A DNA stretch of 64,000 bases from NCBI GenBank assembly GCA_050330635.1, contig JBHJNQ010000046.1:94501-158500 (forward strand). Reading direction: 5' to 3'. The translations under genes were made by a program, and so were the position numbers. Below the pieces are notes generated by a model that was not told the origin of the DNA, made no database searches, and saw only the letters and a program-made list of their open reading frames with translations. Positions 17,468-26,231 of this stretch are shown piece after piece. Numbering within the stretch: position 1 is the stretch's first letter; each line of letters starts with the position of its first letter. Origin of the DNA: CADEDH01 sp050330635 (GTDB taxonomy: Bacteria > Actinomycetota > Acidimicrobiia > Acidimicrobiales > SZUA-35).

Positions 17468-18599
17468 CTCCCAGTCCGGCACCGCCGGTTCGCAGTCGCG
17501 GGTCGAGGGCCAGGTACAGGAAATCAACCATCACCAGGATGAGGATGTACAACGTGGCGATGACGAGGGTGCCGCCCTGCACGGCGATGAAATCCCGGGA
17601 GATGATGGCATTGAGCATGTAGCTGCCGACCCCGGGCAGAGTGAAGATGATCTCGGTGATGATCGCCCCCCCGATGAGGGCCCCCACGGTGAAGCCCATC
17701 ACCGTGACCAGGGTGAACATCGAGGGGCGGAGGGCGTGGCGCCACAGGATGCGGGGCGTCGACAGCCCCTTGGACCGGGCCAGGTCGATGAACGGGAGTC
17801 GGAGGGTGCCGATCATGTCGGACCGCAGGAGGCGCATGAACACGGCCGACTGGCCGAGCGCCAACGACAGCGAGGGCAGGATCATGTGCTTGAAGTGCTC
17901 GGGCACGCTCTGGCCCAGGGGCACATAGCGGGCCCCGGGCAGGATGTGGAGCCCGATGTCGGTACCGAACACGCTGAGGCCACCGATGGCCAGGAACAGG
18001 ACGAGGAAGATGGCGAGCACGAAGGGGGGCACGGCGAAGAAGCCGAGCATGACCGTGTTGATCGCACGGTCCTGGCGCTGGCCGTTGCGGTAGCCGGTGT
18101 AGACACCCATGGGGAGGGCGATGCAGGCGGCCAGCACCAACGAGTAGAGCATGAGCTGGAGAGTGGGGGTGATGGAGCGGGAAATGCCGTCGGCCACGTC
18201 CTCCCGCAACTGAACCGAGGTGCCGAGATCACCCATCACGGCGTCGCCCAACCAGTCGCCGTAGCGGTTGAAGAACGGCTGGTCGAGACCGAGCTCGGCG
18301 TTGACCCGGGCCACGGCGTCGGGGGTGGCGGCGGGACCGAGGATGTTGATGGCGGGATCGCCGGGGAGGCTGGCCATGAGGGAGAACACGATGAACGACA
18401 CGACCAGCATCACCGGGACGATCCCGAGGATGCGGCGGAGGGCGTAGCGCCCGTTGGTGATGAAGGCGGCGGTCGTGCCGATGATGACGACGAGGGCGAG
18501 TGTCCAGCTCACCGGCGGGCGGGTGAACCAGGCCCACACGATGACCGCCAGGATGGCGGCGGTGGCGAACCGGCTCGGGTTCTTCCTCAGTGCTCGCAT
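17454..18599 (-). CDS. Peptide ABC importer permease, OppB/DppB type
   Basis: The product has 381 residues. Compared with a usual OppB of ~310-340, it has about 50 extra N-terminal residues forming two short hydrophobic segments ('FATAAILAVIVWAWF', 'WTLALVVIIGTTAAF') before the conserved start 'YALRRILGIVPVMLVVSFIVFSLMASLPGDPA'. The EAA loop is 'FIDLARSKGLSTPRILWRHALRPS' and the C-terminus ends in 'VDFLYLALDPRLR' as expected. ATG at 18599. The gene follows the binding protein gene after a 101-bp gap with a stem-loop and overlaps the next permease gene. Confidence 0.92.
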   Translation of the reverse strand: MRALRKNPSRFATAAILAVIVWAWFTRPPVSWTLALVVIIGTTAAFITNGRYALRRILGIVPVMLVVSFIVFSLMASLPGDPAINILGPAATPDAVARVNAELGLDQPFFNRYGDWLGDAVMGDLGTSVQLREDVADGISRSITPTLQLMLYSLVLAACIALPMGVYTGYRNGQRQDRAINTVMLGFFAVPPFVLAIFLVLFLAIGGLSVFGTDIGLHILPGARYVPLGQSVPEHFKHMILPSLSLALGQSAVFMRLLRSDMIGTLRLPFIDLARSKGLSTPRILWRHALRPSMFTLVTVMGFTVGALIGGAIITEIIFTLPGVGSYMLNAIISRDFIAVQGGTLVIATLYILILVMVDFLYLALDPRLRTGGAGLGGDGG

Positions 18600-18637
18600 C
18601 GTGTCGCTCTCAAACCCCGCTCGTGCGATCCGACCGG

Positions 18638-18667
18638 GTGAGCCCCGCCCGCCGGGGCGGGGCTCAC
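18638..18667 (-). promoter_or_regulatory. 13-bp stem-loop between binding-protein and permease genes
   Basis: Arms 18638-18650 and 18655-18667 (core GTGAGCCCCGCCC) are exact reverse complements around a 4-base loop. It lies between the binding-protein stop (18701) and the permease start (18599) on the same strand. In such operons an intercistronic hairpin often partly terminates or stabilises the upstream message, giving more binding protein than permease; that role is inferred here. Confidence 0.6.
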
Positions 18668-18700
18668 CAATGGTCTACTGGTCGGTCCGTCTGACCGACC

Positions 18701-20596
18701 TCAGCCCTGGCAGTCGCCCTCCTGGCACCACATCTGGGCCAGGTGATGCTTGCCGGCGATGACCGGGAAGCTCTCGCCGTGGTCGGGAATCACCAGGTTG
18801 GTGATGTTCTGGACCCGGGGATTGGCCACGATGCCCCACACCGTCCAGACGTACCAGAAGTTCCAGACGTTCTCCCCGAACAGCCGGTTGACCGTTTCGG
18901 CCGCCTCCTGACGGGCCGCAGGGTCCGGGTTCTGACGGATGATTTCGAAGGCGGCGTCCATCTCCGGGTCCTGGAACCGGCCGAAGTTCAGGGCCAGCTC
19001 GGGCACGTCGGGGGCGATGGGGCTGGCCGTGGCCGAGTTCCACCAGTACCACTGCTCGGTGGGATCGACCCCGGCGTGGTTGCGCCAGCCCTGGGCCTGG
19101 AACGTGCCGGCCAGGGCCAGGCCGATGTACTGGCCCTGCTCGATGGGGGTGATCGACACGTCGACCTCATCGCCGAAGGCGTCGGTCCACAGCGAGGCCG
19201 TCAGCTCGTTGGTCTCGACGTTGAAGGCGTCGTTGGTGGTGTTGAACGAGAAAGCGACCGGGACGGTTCCATGGTCCTCCTTGCAGGTCTCCCACTCGGT
19301 GGCCGCAGCCTCGAGATCGAAGGTCGGGTACCCCGAGTCCTCGAGGTAGCCGATCGAGCCCGGCGGGAACGGTCCGTTGGCGACAGCGGCGATGCCCGCC
19401 CATCGCTCGGCCGCCACCCGCTCCTGATCGATGGCGTGGGCCAGGGCCCTACGGCAGCTCAGGTGGATCAGCGGGTTCGACGAGTTCAGGTCGCCCGGGT
19501 CCATGGCCAGGGTGTCGAGGCCCCGCACGGCGGCCAGGGTTGGGTTATCTCCCTGAGCGGTGTTGAGAATGATGTGGCTGGTCTCGCCGAAGTCGTTGGC
19601 CTGCAGCAGCTTGAAGTCGGGATCGCCCTCGTATTTGGCGATCTCGTCGGCGTTGGCGGTGTGGATGATGTCGAACTGGCCCGACTTGAGACCGTTCGAC
19701 CGGCCCTGGATGTCGACCGCCACCACGAACTCGACCTCGTCGAGGTAGGGGAGGCCCTCACCGGTCACCGAGTTCGGCCCGTCGCCCCGCCAGTAGTCCT
19801 CGTTGCGGGAGGCGATGAAGCTGTTGCCGTTGCCCGGGGTGTAGGACTCGAACTTGAACGCCCCGAGGCCGACGGGCGACGACGGGTCGCCGGTGAGGTC
19901 GAGGGCGGCGGCCTCCTCCTCGGTGATGATGGGCGGCGAGTTCAGCGGGTTGTTGGCCAGCGTCGCCATCCAGGTGGGCGAGAACATCTGACCGCAAACC
20001 TCGGCCCGCAGCGCCCTGGGGCCCAGGGCCTCCGGGGTCGAGTAGGTCATCGTGACCGTCTGGCCCTCGGCCTCGACCTCGGACAAGCCGAGGAAGGCCG
20101 GGCCCGTGAGGGGGCTGAACCGGCAGGTGTCGATGTTGTACTTGACGGCCGCACCGTCGAGCGGGGTGCCGTCGTGGAAGGTGATGCCCTCCTTGATGGT
20201 CATCGTCCAGACGGTGAAGTCGTCGTTGGGCTCGACCGTGTCGACCAGGTAGGGCTGGATCTCGCCGGTGTCGTCGGTGATGAACAGTGAGTCGCTGATG
20301 GCCCGGAATATCATGCGACAGCTGATGGCGCACGAGGTGGCGTAGTGGACCCACGGATTGGCCGAGTCGGCCTCGATGCCGTAGACGAGCCGGCCACCCC
20401 GGACGGGGTCACCCGCCGACACGGTGTCGTCGCCGGTGGCTTCGTTGGCCTCCCGGTCGGCCTCGACCTGTTGTTGCTGTTCGTCGTCCTGGCCGGTCGT
20501 GACGTCGGAGCCGCTTTCGTCGTCGCCGCTCCCGCAAGCGGCGGCCACGAGCATGAGCGCCAGTAGCAGAGCCAGAATCCTGACCGCACGAGTCAT
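18701..20596 (-). CDS. Peptide ABC importer substrate-binding lipoprotein (SBP family 5)
   Basis: The protein has 631 residues and starts with a lipoprotein signal 'MTRAVRILALLLALMLVAAACGSG', whose lipobox Cys is residue 21. A Gln/Glu/Asp-rich spacer follows ('DDEQQQQVEADRE'). The folded part begins at 'GGRLVYGIEADSANPW', the family-5 signature, with 'WTMTIKEGITFHDGTPLDGAAVKYNID' and a late 'DPEMDAAFEIIRQNPDPAARQEAAE'. It would sit on the outer face of the membrane and feed peptides to the two permeases downstream. The start is fixed by the signal peptide and a GGGGGAGGA ribosome site; the frame stays open far upstream but overlaps the GNAT-CBS gene. Confidence 0.95.
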   Translation of the reverse strand: MTRAVRILALLLALMLVAAACGSGDDESGSDVTTGQDDEQQQQVEADREANEATGDDTVSAGDPVRGGRLVYGIEADSANPWVHYATSCAISCRMIFRAISDSLFITDDTGEIQPYLVDTVEPNDDFTVWTMTIKEGITFHDGTPLDGAAVKYNIDTCRFSPLTGPAFLGLSEVEAEGQTVTMTYSTPEALGPRALRAEVCGQMFSPTWMATLANNPLNSPPIITEEEAAALDLTGDPSSPVGLGAFKFESYTPGNGNSFIASRNEDYWRGDGPNSVTGEGLPYLDEVEFVVAVDIQGRSNGLKSGQFDIIHTANADEIAKYEGDPDFKLLQANDFGETSHIILNTAQGDNPTLAAVRGLDTLAMDPGDLNSSNPLIHLSCRRALAHAIDQERVAAERWAGIAAVANGPFPPGSIGYLEDSGYPTFDLEAAATEWETCKEDHGTVPVAFSFNTTNDAFNVETNELTASLWTDAFGDEVDVSITPIEQGQYIGLALAGTFQAQGWRNHAGVDPTEQWYWWNSATASPIAPDVPELALNFGRFQDPEMDAAFEIIRQNPDPAARQEAAETVNRLFGENVWNFWYVWTVWGIVANPRVQNITNLVIPDHGESFPVIAGKHHLAQMWCQEGDCQG

Positions 20597-20675
20597 TAGA
20601 AAGGTGTCCTCCCCCTGGGTTTGTTCGTTGTACGGTCCCAGAGAACCGCCTGTGACGCAAGTCTCAGATCGATGA

Positions 20676-20704
20676 ACGTTAGACCCGGGCGGGCACGATT
20701 TCAA
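20676..20704 (-). promoter_or_regulatory. Candidate sigma-70-type promoter of the peptide importer operon
   Basis: On the minus strand TTGAAA (20699-20704) and TAACGT (20676-20681) are separated by 17 bp, about 80 bp before the binding-protein ATG and just at the end of the upstream gene. It is a sequence match only. Confidence 0.4.
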
Positions 20705-21570
20705 GCCTTGGTGCCAGGTGCCTGGTCGGACCACCGCTCGGCCCGCCGGAGTTGATGGAGGATGATGTCGCCGAGACTGACGATTCCCGTCAGCCGGCCC
20801 GTCTCGACGATGGGGAGGTGGCGGACCCGGCACGTGGTCATCAGGTCCATGACGGTGGCGATGCTGTCGCCCGAGGTGCACGTGACCACATCGGTGGTGG
20901 TCACATCGCCGACCTTCCCGTCGAGGAACGCCGCCCCCTCGGTGTCGATGCCGACGAGGATGTCGCGCTCGGAGAGGATGCCCTCCACCCGGGCCCCGTC
21001 GGACGAGGCGACGAGGGCACCGATGCGGTGCCGGTTCAGCTCCGCCACGGCCTGGCGCACCGTGGCCGACGGCTCGATCGTGACCACCCCGGCGTCCCGG
21101 TCGGAGGTGAGTGCGCCCACCGTGTCGTCGCTGTCGGCCCCGGTGCGGCGGGCGGCCCGGATCACATCGACGGCCGTGGCCCAGATGCCACCCCGGGCCG
21201 AGTCGCGCCGGAAGCCGAGGCGCTGGTAGTAGTCGACGACACGGTCGAGGTCGAGTTCGGCCAACGGGTCGATCTGCACCACCGCACCCGGCACAGCCCG
21301 ACGGACCGCCTCGACCAGGAGGCGCTCGCCCAGGCCCCGGCTGCGGTGGGCGGGTACCACGAGGTGCTCCCACACCAGCAGGCCGTCCTCCCGTTCGTCG
21401 GTGGCGGCGATGTAGCCCACGGCGGTGTTGTCGACCCAGGCCACGAGGATGAGATCGCCCGGCTCGGCGTCTCGGGCGGCGAAGAGGTACTCGCGTTCCG
21501 CCTCGGCCGACTCGTGCAGCGCTGCCAGCACGTCGCTCGGGCGGGATTCGGTGATGATGACGTCCTGCAT
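20701..21570 (-). CDS. GNAT acetyltransferase - tandem CBS domain fusion
   Basis: The protein has 289 residues. Residues 1-150 form a GNAT domain: 'GYIAATDEREDGLLVWEHLVVPAHRSRGLGERLL' holds the acetyl-CoA loop R-S-R-G-L-G, and 'YYQRLGF' closes it. Residues about 155-289 form a CBS pair: 'VVTIEPSATVRQAVAELNRHRIGALVAS' with 'VEGILSERDILVG', then 'TSGDSIATVMDLMTTCRVRHLPIVETGRLTGIVSLGDII'. CBS pairs bind adenosyl ligands, so acetylation may be tuned by a nucleotide (inference). The ATG at 21570 opens directly on the GNAT strand. The substrate is unknown. It lies upstream of the peptide importer, same strand, but with its own 3' gap. Confidence 0.82.
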   Translation of the reverse strand: MQDVIITESRPSDVLAALHESAEAEREYLFAARDAEPGDLILVAWVDNTAVGYIAATDEREDGLLVWEHLVVPAHRSRGLGERLLVEAVRRAVPGAVVQIDPLAELDLDRVVDYYQRLGFRRDSARGGIWATAVDVIRAARRTGADSDDTVGALTSDRDAGVVTIEPSATVRQAVAELNRHRIGALVASSDGARVEGILSERDILVGIDTEGAAFLDGKVGDVTTTDVVTCTSGDSIATVMDLMTTCRVRHLPIVETGRLTGIVSLGDIILHQLRRAERWSDQAPGTKA

Positions 21571-21682
21571 GTCGCGACCGTAGCAACGTCGTCCCACCGC
21601 CGTCCCGACCACCCCGGTCGAATCGGTCCGGGCTTTTCCGGTGGATCGGCGCTGCGGGCCGGACCCGAGGGGCGTGAGGCGG

Positions 21683-22969
21683 TCAGTTCCGCTCGAGCTC
21701 GGCGGCGGCTATCGGGTCGGGCCGGAGCCGGAGGAGGAACACGGAGCCGGCGGCGGCGACGGCGACCACGGCGGCGATCGGCACCGTGTTGGTGGTGGTG
21801 GCGTCGGCCAGGTAAGCGACGAGGACCGGGAACGTCAGACTGCCGACGGCGGCGGCGAGGTAGACCCAGCCGAGCACCACGGCCAGGCCCCGCACCCCGA
21901 ACAGGTGGGCCGACACCTCGCCCATGAGCGCCACGTAGCCCCCGTAGGCCACCCCCAACAGGATGGCGTAGGTCACGAGCAGGGCGTAGTTGGCCCCGGC
22001 CACCAGGAGCACGGCGAACGCCACGGGCTGACCGAAGAAGCAGGCCTGCAGCATCCGGACGGGGCCGACGCGACCCGACAGACCGGTGAGGAACAGCCGG
22101 CCGACGATGCTGGAGGCGCCGATGAGCCCCACCAGGAGGGCGGCCCGGGCCGAGCTGATCCCGGCGTCGGTGGCGAACAGCACGGTGAAGACGAACGCCG
22201 ACGACTGACAGGCCGAGGCCATGGCCGAGCCGATGGCGAGCCTCCGGAACGAGGCGGTGGCCATCACGGCCCGCAGATGGCGGCCGGCCCGTAGCGGCCG
22301 ACCGACCGGGGGCCGCTCGACGAGGAGGCCGCCGAGCCCGAACGTCACGGCGCAGACAACGGCCAGAACCACATAGGTCTGGCGCCAGCCGTTGCGCTCG
22401 ATGAGGTGGTTGGCCAGCGGAACGAGGATGAGGGTGCCGAGCCCGTTGCCGGTGGCCGCCACCCCCTGGGCGATGGCCCGGTACCGGTCGAACCAGCCGG
22501 CGACGGCGGCGAACAGGGGGGCGATGAAGAGGCCGCCGCCGAGCCCGGCGCCGAGCCCGTAGGTGAGGTAGCCGTGCCACAGGACGTCGACCCGGCTGGT
22601 GAGGAACAGGCCACCGCTGAACATGAGACCGCCCACCCACACCAGCGGCCGGGGCCCGTAGCGGTCGGCGAGGAAGCCCGACCCGGCGCCGGCGCCGAAG
22701 AAGAGGAACAGGGTGATGCCGAACACGAGCGACGTGGGGCCGAGACCGCTGTCGAACTCGTCGGCCATGGCCTCGAAGAAGGTGCCGAAGGTGTAGATGG
22801 TGCCGAACGCCACACCGTTGGTCACCGCCGCCACCACGGCCACCTTCCAGGCCCGGACGGAGTCGAGGCCGACGAGCTTCTCGGGCGGCGGCGGGACGAG
22901 GCCACCGGTACCCACGCTCGTCTCGTCCACGGCGCCGATGGTGCCACGACGCCGAGCCCGGAACGTCAT
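21683..22969 (-). CDS. MFS transporter, OFA/monocarboxylate-like
   Basis: This is a 12-helix major facilitator of about 415-430 residues. The first helix region 'VAVVAAVTNGVAFGTIYTFGTFFEAMADEF' and 'GSGFLADRYGPRPLVWVGG' (the A-like loop motif) resemble oxalate/formate and monocarboxylate family carriers, as does 'FDRYRAIAQGVAATGNGLGTLILVP'. The start is uncertain: ATG 22969 is given, while GTG 22930 closer to the first helix is equally possible. The substrate is not predictable. It is divergent from the lipoprotein gene. Confidence 0.85.
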   Translation of the reverse strand: MTFRARRRGTIGAVDETSVGTGGLVPPPPEKLVGLDSVRAWKVAVVAAVTNGVAFGTIYTFGTFFEAMADEFDSGLGPTSLVFGITLFLFFGAGAGSGFLADRYGPRPLVWVGGLMFSGGLFLTSRVDVLWHGYLTYGLGAGLGGGLFIAPLFAAVAGWFDRYRAIAQGVAATGNGLGTLILVPLANHLIERNGWRQTYVVLAVVCAVTFGLGGLLVERPPVGRPLRAGRHLRAVMATASFRRLAIGSAMASACQSSAFVFTVLFATDAGISSARAALLVGLIGASSIVGRLFLTGLSGRVGPVRMLQACFFGQPVAFAVLLVAGANYALLVTYAILLGVAYGGYVALMGEVSAHLFGVRGLAVVLGWVYLAAAVGSLTFPVLVAYLADATTTNTVPIAAVVAVAAAGSVFLLRLRPDPIAAAELERN

Positions 22970-23095
22970 CTGCGCCCGGTCCTGGTCCTCGCGGCGCAGG
23001 GGCCACCGTCGGGACCCTGCCACCGGCGGCGGTCCCCTACCGGTTATCGTTGCCCCCTCGCACCCTGGCGACCACCCCAGACGGAGGGATCACCC

Positions 23096-23731
23096 GTGAC
23101 TATGAAGATCGTGCTGACCGCGCTCGCGCTGCTGGTGGCGGCGTGCGGTTCAGGCGACGGCGACGACGCCGCCGAAGCCGCCGACGACGCCAGCACCACG
23201 GTCGCCGACTCGGCCGCCGACGACGAGCCGACCGACACCAGCGCCGACGACACGTCGACCACGGCAACCGACGACGACTCGACCGAGACGACCGCAGGGG
23301 ATGCCGCCGGCGCCGACGAGGGGATCGGACCGCTCCTCAGCACCGTGTTCGCCGGAGCCGGCGTCGAGCCGAGCGAGGAGACCGTCCAGTGCATCCAGGA
23401 ACGGGGCGCCGACCTCGACGTCAATCCCCTGGAGGCCACGGAGAAGGAGGTCGCCACCGCCACAGTGACCGCCTTCGCCTGCGCCGCCGATGAGTTGGCG
23501 CCGCTGATCGCGGCCGACACCACGCCTCCGGAGGGCACCGATGTCGCCGATGTCGAGTGTGTGATCGCCGAGACCTTCCGTTACTTCGGTGACATCCCAC
23601 CCGACGAGGCGATCGCCGCCCTCGACGCCGACACCGTGCCCCAGGAGTTCCGTGACGCGGTGCTACCGGTGGCCGAGGCCGCCTGTGGCCTCGACGCCGA
23701 TCAGGTCGAGGCCATCTTCGACGCCAACTGA
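23096..23731 (+). CDS. Secreted lipoprotein of unknown function, Asp/Thr-rich linker
   Basis: The product has about 211 residues. A short signal with lipobox 'LTALALLVAACGSG' is followed by a 50-residue Asp/Ala/Thr-rich disordered linker and a small folded region from 'EGIGPLLSTVFAGAG' to the end. The folded part has four cysteines that may pair ('VQCIQERG', 'AFACAADE', 'VECVIAE', 'AACGLDA'). The GTG at 23096 is preferred because GGAGGG sits 7 bases upstream; an ATG two codons later is the alternative. No family was recognised. Thr/Asp linkers of this kind are common in actinobacterial surface lipoproteins. Confidence 0.75.
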   Translation: MTMKIVLTALALLVAACGSGDGDDAAEAADDASTTVADSAADDEPTDTSADDTSTTATDDDSTETTAGDAAGADEGIGPLLSTVFAGAGVEPSEETVQCIQERGADLDVNPLEATEKEVATATVTAFACAADELAPLIAADTTPPEGTDVADVECVIAETFRYFGDIPPDEAIAALDADTVPQEFRDAVLPVAEAACGLDADQVEAIFDAN

Positions 23732-23781
23732 CATCCCCGGCTTGCCGCCAGGCGATGGCGGGCCCGACCCCCGGTTGGATC

Positions 23782-23817
23782 CCCCGTGTCGCCCTCTCGA
23801 GAGGTGGCGACATGGGG
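23782..23817 (+). terminator. Long hairpin after the lipoprotein gene
   Basis: A near-perfect inverted repeat reads outward from a CTCTCGAGAG core, with arms TGTCGCC/GGCGACA and CCCC/GGGG, ending about 85 bp after the stop. It separates the lipoprotein gene from the phasin-like operon. Confidence 0.55.
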
Positions 23818-23834
23818 AATTCCCGTTCAGGGGA

Positions 23835-23863
23835 TTGTGTTTGCTACGACCGCTGCGTAGTAT
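23835..23863 (+). promoter_or_regulatory. Candidate promoter of the phasin-like operon
   Basis: TTGTGT (23835-23840) and TAGTAT (23858-23863) are spaced by 17 bp in a locally AT-richer stretch, 40 bp before the phasin-like ATG. The fit to a sigma-70/HrdB-type promoter is good for this genome. Confidence 0.55.
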
Positions 23864-23902
23864 ATCCAGCAACACCAGATGCAGCCCGTTGGAGGCACAG
23901 CA

Positions 23903-24178
23903 ATGACCATGATCGATTCGATCCGCGAGATGCAGACCCGCTCCCTCGACGGAATGAAGTCCGCCCAGGAGCAGCTCGTTTCCTACAACGAGCGGATGGC
24001 CGACACCGTCCTCGGCGCCATGCCCGACTGGGACTCCCCCTTCTCCCAGTACCTCCCGAAGCCCTCGGAGATGGTCGACGCTTACTACACGTTCCTCGGC
24101 GAGCTCTACGAGGCCAACAAGGAGTTCGCCTCGCGGGTCGCCGCCGCCTGGGAGAAGCCCGAGGACAGCGAGAGCTGA
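23903..24178 (+). CDS. Phasin-like small helical protein
   Basis: The protein has 91 residues and is almost entirely helical, with no hydrophobic segment: 'SIREMQTRSLDGMKSAQEQLVSYNERMADTVLGAMPDWDSP', then 'VDAYYTFLGELYEANKEFASRVAAAWEK'. The pattern of amphipathic helices ending in 'NKEFASRVAAAW' is like the phasin proteins that coat polyhydroxyalkanoate granules. The assignment rests on this pattern and on the neighbouring XRE regulator and acyl-CoA ligase, plus a PHA synthase 6 kb away; it is not a strong family match. ATG follows GGAGG with a 7-base spacer. High local expression is suggested by the good promoter. Confidence 0.6.
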   Translation: MTMIDSIREMQTRSLDGMKSAQEQLVSYNERMADTVLGAMPDWDSPFSQYLPKPSEMVDAYYTFLGELYEANKEFASRVAAAWEKPEDSES

Positions 24179-24206
24179 GCTCCGGAGAGCTGAGCCTCGG
24201 GACCCG

Positions 24207-24656
24207 GTGACCAACGACGGCGCCAGGAAGAGGAAGAAGCCCGGCTCCAGGCCGCCGTACCCCGGCCTGGAGCAGATGGGCGAGTTCATCCGCGCCCAGC
24301 GCAAGATGATGGAGCTGAGCCAGCGGGAGCTGGCCAAGCTCACCGAGCTGTCCGACCCCTACGTCAGCCAGCTGGAACGGGGCCTCCACGAGCCCTCGGT
24401 CCGGGTACTGAAGTCGCTCGCCACCGCGCTCAACGTGCGAGCCGAGACGCTGCTGGCCTATGCCGGGCTCCTCGACCCCGATCAGGCCGGCACCCCCACG
24501 GTGGTCGAGGCCGTCCAGGCCGACCCCCATCTCACGCCCGACCAGAAACAGACGCTGCTCGGCGTCTACCGCAACTTCAGGGGCGCAACGGGCGGCGTCC
24601 CCGCCACCGAGCCGGCGGTCGAGTCCGTCAGCGACGACGAGGCAGGTCGGGAATGA
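24207..24656 (+). CDS. XRE-family helix-turn-helix regulator, possibly PHA-linked
   Basis: This 149-residue protein has a Lys/Arg-rich start, then an XRE/Cro helix-turn-helix at about 25-80 ('MGEFIRAQRKMMELSQRELA', 'LSDPYVSQLERGLHEPSVRVLKSLATALNV'). The C-terminal region 'ADPHLTPDQKQTLLGVYRNFRG' is conserved in a group of actinobacterial regulators that sit beside phasin genes. It likely senses granule or acyl-CoA state and controls the phasin-like gene 28 bp upstream (inference). GTG at 24207; its stop overlaps the acyl-CoA ligase start by 4 bp. Confidence 0.8.
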   Translation: MTNDGARKRKKPGSRPPYPGLEQMGEFIRAQRKMMELSQRELAKLTELSDPYVSQLERGLHEPSVRVLKSLATALNVRAETLLAYAGLLDPDQAGTPTVVEAVQADPHLTPDQKQTLLGVYRNFRGATGGVPATEPAVESVSDDEAGRE

Positions 24657-26221
24657 GCTCGCTCGCCGACGACATCCGGGCCGCCCTCCGCCTGGGCGCC
24701 GCCGACCCGTTCCTCACCACCGCCCGCCTCTCCGCCACCGCCCAATGGGGCCCCGGCATCGGGGCCATGGTGGCTGCCGCCGCCCTCCGCTTCCCGACCC
24801 GCCCCGCCATCGTCGACGGCCAGGGTTCGATCCAGTACTGCCAGCTCGACAGGCGCGCTACCAACCTCGCCGCCCTCCTCCGCCGGAACGACGAGGGGAC
24901 GGTCGCCATCCTGTGCCGCAACCACCGGGGCTTCGTCCTCGGCCAGGTGGCGGCGGAACGGGCCGGACGCGACGTGGTGCTGATGTCGACCGCCCTTCCC
25001 GCCTCCAAGCTCCGGGAGGTGCTCGACCGGGAACAGGTGGCGACCCTGATCGCCGACGACGAGTTCGTTCCCCTGATCGAGCAGTGCGGCGCCGACGTCG
25101 ACGTACTACCGGCCGAGGGAGACGGGCCCGACTCGATCTGGGCCCTGAGCGCCACCTCCCGACTCTGCGCCCTACCCCGCCGCCGGTCGCGCCTGGTCCT
25201 CCTCACGTCGGGAACCACCGGGCCCCCGAAGGGGGCCCGCCGCCACAACCGGGCCCCCCGGGCTCGCGATGCCAGCCTGCTGGCCAGCATCCCCTACCAG
25301 CTCGGCGACACCTTCCTCGTCGCCCCGCCCCTGTTCCACGCATGGGGCCTCAGTCAGGCGACGGTGGCGATGGCCACCGCCTCCACCCTCGTCCTGCGGC
25401 GCCGGTTCGACGCCGCCGATGTCGTCGACCTGCTCCGGCACCAGCATGTCGACGTGTTGGCCGTGGTACCGCTCATGTTGCGCCGCATCCTCACTAAAGC
25501 GGATGGCGTCGATGGCCTCCACGCTCCCCGCATCGTGGCCTCGAGCGGCAACGTGCTGCAGGGCAGTCTGGCCGTGGCCTGGATGGACCGTTTCGGTGAC
25601 CATCTCTACAACCTCTACGGTTCGACCGAGGCCGCCATCGGCACCATCGCCGGCCCCGACGAGCTTCGACGCTTCCCCGGTACGGTCGGCCGCCCGCCGC
25701 GGGGCGTGACCCTCTCGATTCTCGACGAGCGGGGTATGCCGGTGCCGGTGGGTCGGTCCGGCCGGGTCCACCTCAGCAACTCGATGCAGTTCAGCGGCTA
25801 CACCGACGGCAGCGACGGCGACCGTGCCGGCACGCTGCTCGCCACCGGCGACCTCGGCTACGTCGATGTCGAGGGCAACCTCCACGTCAACGGTCGGGCC
25901 AACGACATGATCGTCACCGGCGGCGAGAACGTCTTCCCCAGCATGGTCGAGGAGGTGCTCGAGCAGCTCCCGAGCATCGACGTGTCGGCCGTCGTCGGGG
26001 TCGAGGACGAGGAGTACGGCCAACGGGTGGTGGCGTTCGTCGTGCCCCACGATCGGCGACGATCGCTCGACATCGAGGCGGTGCGGTCGGCGGTGGCGGC
26101 CGAGCTGCCGGCGTTCATGGTCCCCCGGGAGATCGTGACCGTGGAGGCGTTGCCCATGACGACCACCGGCAAGGTGATCCGCCATCGCCTCGCCACCCTG
26201 GGCGACGCCGCCCGCTACTGA
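24653..26221 (+). CDS. AMP-dependent acyl-CoA synthetase/ligase
   Basis: This ANL-superfamily enzyme has 522 residues. The phosphate loop is 'VLLTSGTTGPPKGARR', the A5 motif 'NLYGSTEAAIG', the A7 'LATGDLGYVDVEGNLHVNGRANDMIVTGGENVFP', and the C-terminal catalytic Lys is in 'TTTGKVIRHRL'. It activates a carboxylic acid to acyl-AMP and then acyl-CoA. The substrate is unknown, but a fatty-acid role fits the storage-lipid neighbourhood. The ATG overlaps the regulator stop (ATGA), so the two are coupled. It converges on the DRE-TIM lyase gene with 10 bp between stops. Confidence 0.92.
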   Translation: MSSLADDIRAALRLGAADPFLTTARLSATAQWGPGIGAMVAAAALRFPTRPAIVDGQGSIQYCQLDRRATNLAALLRRNDEGTVAILCRNHRGFVLGQVAAERAGRDVVLMSTALPASKLREVLDREQVATLIADDEFVPLIEQCGADVDVLPAEGDGPDSIWALSATSRLCALPRRRSRLVLLTSGTTGPPKGARRHNRAPRARDASLLASIPYQLGDTFLVAPPLFHAWGLSQATVAMATASTLVLRRRFDAADVVDLLRHQHVDVLAVVPLMLRRILTKADGVDGLHAPRIVASSGNVLQGSLAVAWMDRFGDHLYNLYGSTEAAIGTIAGPDELRRFPGTVGRPPRGVTLSILDERGMPVPVGRSGRVHLSNSMQFSGYTDGSDGDRAGTLLATGDLGYVDVEGNLHVNGRANDMIVTGGENVFPSMVEEVLEQLPSIDVSAVVGVEDEEYGQRVVAFVVPHDRRRSLDIEAVRSAVAAELPAFMVPREIVTVEALPMTTTGKVIRHRLATLGDAARY

Positions 26222-26231
26222 GGACCCGTCG

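Noticed and set aside
20597..21586. Upstream in-frame extension of the peptide-binding lipoprotein
   Set aside because: It is Arg/Gly-rich shadow of the GNAT-CBS gene; a signal peptide, lipobox and ribosome site fix the start at 20596.
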